A DNA stretch of 17,780 nt, taken from the NCBI GenBank assembly GCA_035500455.1, contig DATJXG010000042.1, positions 1 through 17,780 on the forward strand. Reading direction: 5' to 3'. The translations under genes were made by a program, and so were the position numbers. Positions within the stretch are counted from its first letter, which is position 1, and the number at the start of each line of letters is the position of its first letter. The stretch is from DATJXG01 sp035500455 (GTDB lineage Bacteria; Acidobacteriota; Terriglobia; Terriglobales; Acidobacteriaceae). A model generated the notes under the pieces. It was not told the origin of the DNA. It worked only from the letters and a program-made list of their open reading frames with translations, and ran no database searches. Positions 15,777 to 17,780 of this stretch are shown piece by piece.

Positions 15777-17780
15777 CTACGGCTGTAGAACCTGCAGCGG
15801 CACGGTCTGGGTTTCCGCCGAATTGGGGCCGACCATGATGTCGAAGGTTCCCGGCTCGACCACGCGATGCATGTCCACGTTGATCAATGAAAGAGCATCC
15901 GGAGTAAGGGTGAACTCCACCGTCTGTGTTTCTCCCGGCTTGAGCGTAAGGCGATGAAAGCCGCGGAGTTCTTTTACCGGCCGGGTGACTGACGCCACCT
16001 GCTGGTGAATGTAGAACTGCGCGACTTCGTCGCCCTCGCGGCTTCCTGTATTGGTTATGTCTACGCGTACTGTGGCGTTTCCCTCGGGACGAATGCTTGC
16101 CGACTCGATCCGCAGATTGTCGAACTTGAAAGTCGTGTAGCTCAGGCCCCAGCCGAAGGGAAAAATCGGCTTGTGGCCGTCGCCCAGGTAGCCGCGCTCC
16201 GCCGAGGGCTTGTGGTCGTAGTAGTCGGGCAGTTCGCCGACATTGCGCGGGAAGCTGATGGGCAGTTTGCCCCCAGGATTCACATCGCCGAAAAGAACTC
16301 TCGCCGCCGCGGTCCCGCCCTGCTCGCCCAGATACCAGCCTTCTAGAATCGCCGGCACATGCTCCTTCACATAATTGATCGCGAGCGGGCGTCCATTGAT
16401 GAGCAGAACTACCACAGGCTTGCCGGTTTCAACGATTGCCTTTACCAGCGGCTCCTGCGAGCCCAGCAAGTCGAGCGAATCGCGGTCGCCCAGGTGCTGC
16501 TCTGACCAGGCCTCGCGATTTGTGCTCTCGTTTTCACCGATAACTACGACTGCCACATCCGCCTTGCGTGCGGTATCGGCTGCGGCGCGAATGCTTGCCG
16601 CTTCGCTTGCCGGGTCAGGAAACTTGACCTCGTTCTCATACCACGCAGCCCAGCCCTGCTTGCCTAATGTGATCTTGCATCCTTCGGAGTAGAGAACCTT
16701 GATTCCCGCGCTGGACGCGCGATTGCGGATGCCATCGAGAATGCTGATCTGGTTGCCGGGCCCAGGATCGCGGCTGTAGCCTCCCAGGTGCACGTCGGCG
16801 GCATTCGGCCCGATCACGGCAATCGTCTTGACCTTCTTCTCATCCAGCGGCAGCACGCCGCCATCATTTTTCAGCAGGACGATTGCCTCCTCCGCCGCCT
16901 TCAACGCCAAGGCCTTGTGCTCAGGGCTGTTGGTCGTCTTCTGCGCGTAGTCAGGATCAACATAGGGATTCTCAAACAACCCCAGCCGGAACTTGGCCGC
17001 CAGTACGCGCCCGACCGCCTGATCCAATTCCGCCTCTGGAACAATGCCTTGCTGCACTTGCTCCAGCAGTGTCTGGTACACGGAACCATCCGAGAGGTCG
17101 AAATCCACGCCGGCGGCCAAAGCTTTTCGCGCCGCCTCTGCTTTGTCGGCGGCGACGTGGTGAGTTTCCACCAGCATCTGCAGGCCGCCGCCGTCGGAGG
17201 TCACATAGCCGCGAAATCCCCACTCCTGGCGCAGAACTTTGTCCAGCAGCCAGTGATTGACATGGGCGGGAATGCCGTCAATCTCGTTGTACGAGGCCAT
17301 GATGCTGCCGACATGCGCTTCCTTGACGACTGCTTCGAAAGGCACAAGAAACGACTGCCGAATCTCCCGCTCCGAGTAGTTGCCGGGCGCAGTGTTGGTG
17401 CCGCCTTCCGGTTCGCTGTGCACGGCAAAATGCTTTGCCGTCGCCATTACATGATGACGATCGATCAGGAGGTTGTCGCCCTGCAGTCCAGTGACCGCAG
17501 CCACGCCCATGCGCGAAACCAGGTAAGGATCCTCGCCGTAGGTTTCCTCGGTGCGTCCCCAGCGCGGATCGCGCGCCAGGCCGAGCACCGGGCTGAACGC
17601 CTGGTTCGCGCCCGCCGCGGACATCTCATCGCCGGCAGCAGTGAATACCTGTTTCACCAGAGCCGGGTCCCAGGTACTGGCCAAGCCGAGCGCCTGCGGG
17701 AAACTGGTGCTGCCATGGGCCATGTATCCATGCAGAGCCTCGCCCTGGAAAAGGCCGGGGATACCGAGCCGCGTCTTCTC
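15777..17780 (-). CDS. GH3 beta-glycosidase (beta-glucosidase or beta-xylosidase), 5' end beyond window
   Basis: This is a retaining beta-glycosidase of family GH3. The frame stays open to the right edge, showing 667 residues; an apparent ATG at 17723 is internal, since EKTRLGIPGLFQGEALHGYM before it is good GH3 sequence. The N-terminal barrel holds RDPRWGRTEETYGEDPYLVS and ATAKHFAVHSEPEGGTN, and the nucleophile Asp (codon 17195-17193) sits in RGYVTSDGGGLQML. The second alpha/beta domain begins near VLPLDEKKVKTIAVIGPNAA. NESTNREAWSEQHLGDRDSL probably carries the acid/base Glu. A C-terminal fibronectin-III-like domain (VRVDITNTGSREGDEVAQFY) ends the protein. Beta-glucosidase and beta-xylosidase cannot be told apart here. 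A signal peptide, if any, and the promoter lie outside. Its stop is 18 bases from the end of the convergent broken gene. Proximity to the GH31 gene suggests joint use on a xylose- and glucose-containing glycan. Confidence 0.94.
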   Translation of the reverse strand, partial: EKTRLGIPGLFQGEALHGYMAHGSTSFPQALGLASTWDPALVKQVFTAAGDEMSAAGANQAFSPVLGLARDPRWGRTEETYGEDPYLVSRMGVAAVTGLQGDNLLIDRHHVMATAKHFAVHSEPEGGTNTAPGNYSEREIRQSFLVPFEAVVKEAHVGSIMASYNEIDGIPAHVNHWLLDKVLRQEWGFRGYVTSDGGGLQMLVETHHVAADKAEAARKALAAGVDFDLSDGSVYQTLLEQVQQGIVPEAELDQAVGRVLAAKFRLGLFENPYVDPDYAQKTTNSPEHKALALKAAEEAIVLLKNDGGVLPLDEKKVKTIAVIGPNAADVHLGGYSRDPGPGNQISILDGIRNRASSAGIKVLYSEGCKITLGKQGWAAWYENEVKFPDPASEAASIRAAADTARKADVAVVVIGENESTNREAWSEQHLGDRDSLDLLGSQEPLVKAIVETGKPVVVLLINGRPLAINYVKEHVPAILEGWYLGEQGGTAAARVLFGDVNPGGKLPISFPRNVGELPDYYDHKPSAERGYLGDGHKPIFPFGWGLSYTTFKFDNLRIESASIRPEGNATVRVDITNTGSREGDEVAQFYIHQQVASVTRPVKELRGFHRLTLKPGETQTVEFTLTPDALSLINVDMHRVVEPGTFDIMVGPNSAETQTVPLQVLQP

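Overview
The window is about 60% GC and reads as a chromosomal segment of an Acidobacteriota-type bacterium. This is inferred from gene content and repeat style (M28B peptidase, a DUF2007/zinc-ribbon protein of a kind common in that phylum, GTAG-headed palindromes); no marker gene proves it. It holds eight intact or edge-cut genes and one broken gene. There are no rRNA or tRNA genes, no CRISPR array and no transposase.

Layout. (1) 1-5926 is the glutamate synthase operon gltBD. The gltB start lies before the window, and gltD overlaps its end. (2) 5927-6139 is a cluster of short palindromic REP-like elements between the convergent gltD and galT. (3) 6140-8704 holds galT (minus) and galK (plus), which diverge across a 363-bp region containing a perfect LacI/GalR-type operator. 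(4) 8717-9769 is a LacI/GalR-family regulator on the minus strand, facing galK end to end. (5) 10141-12423 is an exported M28B peptidase with the architecture of glutamate carboxypeptidase II, preceded by a small tandem repeat. (6) 12481-12594 is a large inverted repeat between convergent genes. (7) 12624-14972 is an exported GH31 glycosidase, probably an alpha-xylosidase, with a second LacI-type operator overlapping its predicted promoter. (8) 15113-15758 is a DUF2007/zinc-ribbon gene broken by three frameshifts. (9) 15777-17780 is a GH3 beta-glycosidase whose 5' end lies beyond the window.

How it fits together. gltBD serves ammonia assimilation and is unrelated to the rest. The right part looks like a carbohydrate-use region. 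A secreted GH31 and a GH3 enzyme could release xylose and glucose from a plant hemicellulose such as xyloglucan, and galK/galT would feed released galactose into the Leloir pathway. The LacI-family protein is the obvious candidate to control both. The two operators match the same 14-bp consensus TGNAANCGNTTNCA (10/10 and 9/10 fixed positions), one in the galT-galK divergent region and one on the GH31 promoter. The physical sites are visible in the sequence. That this regulator binds them, and that the substrate is xyloglucan, are inferences.

Most other items of note are small repeats: GTAG-headed palindromes, a 45-bp-arm inverted repeat with a related fragment in the galK leader, a 15-bp in-frame tandem repeat in the regulator, and a 21-22-bp repeat upstream of the peptidase. 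I found no clear sign of a wholly new multi-gene system. The best leads are the shared operator and the triple-frameshift gene.
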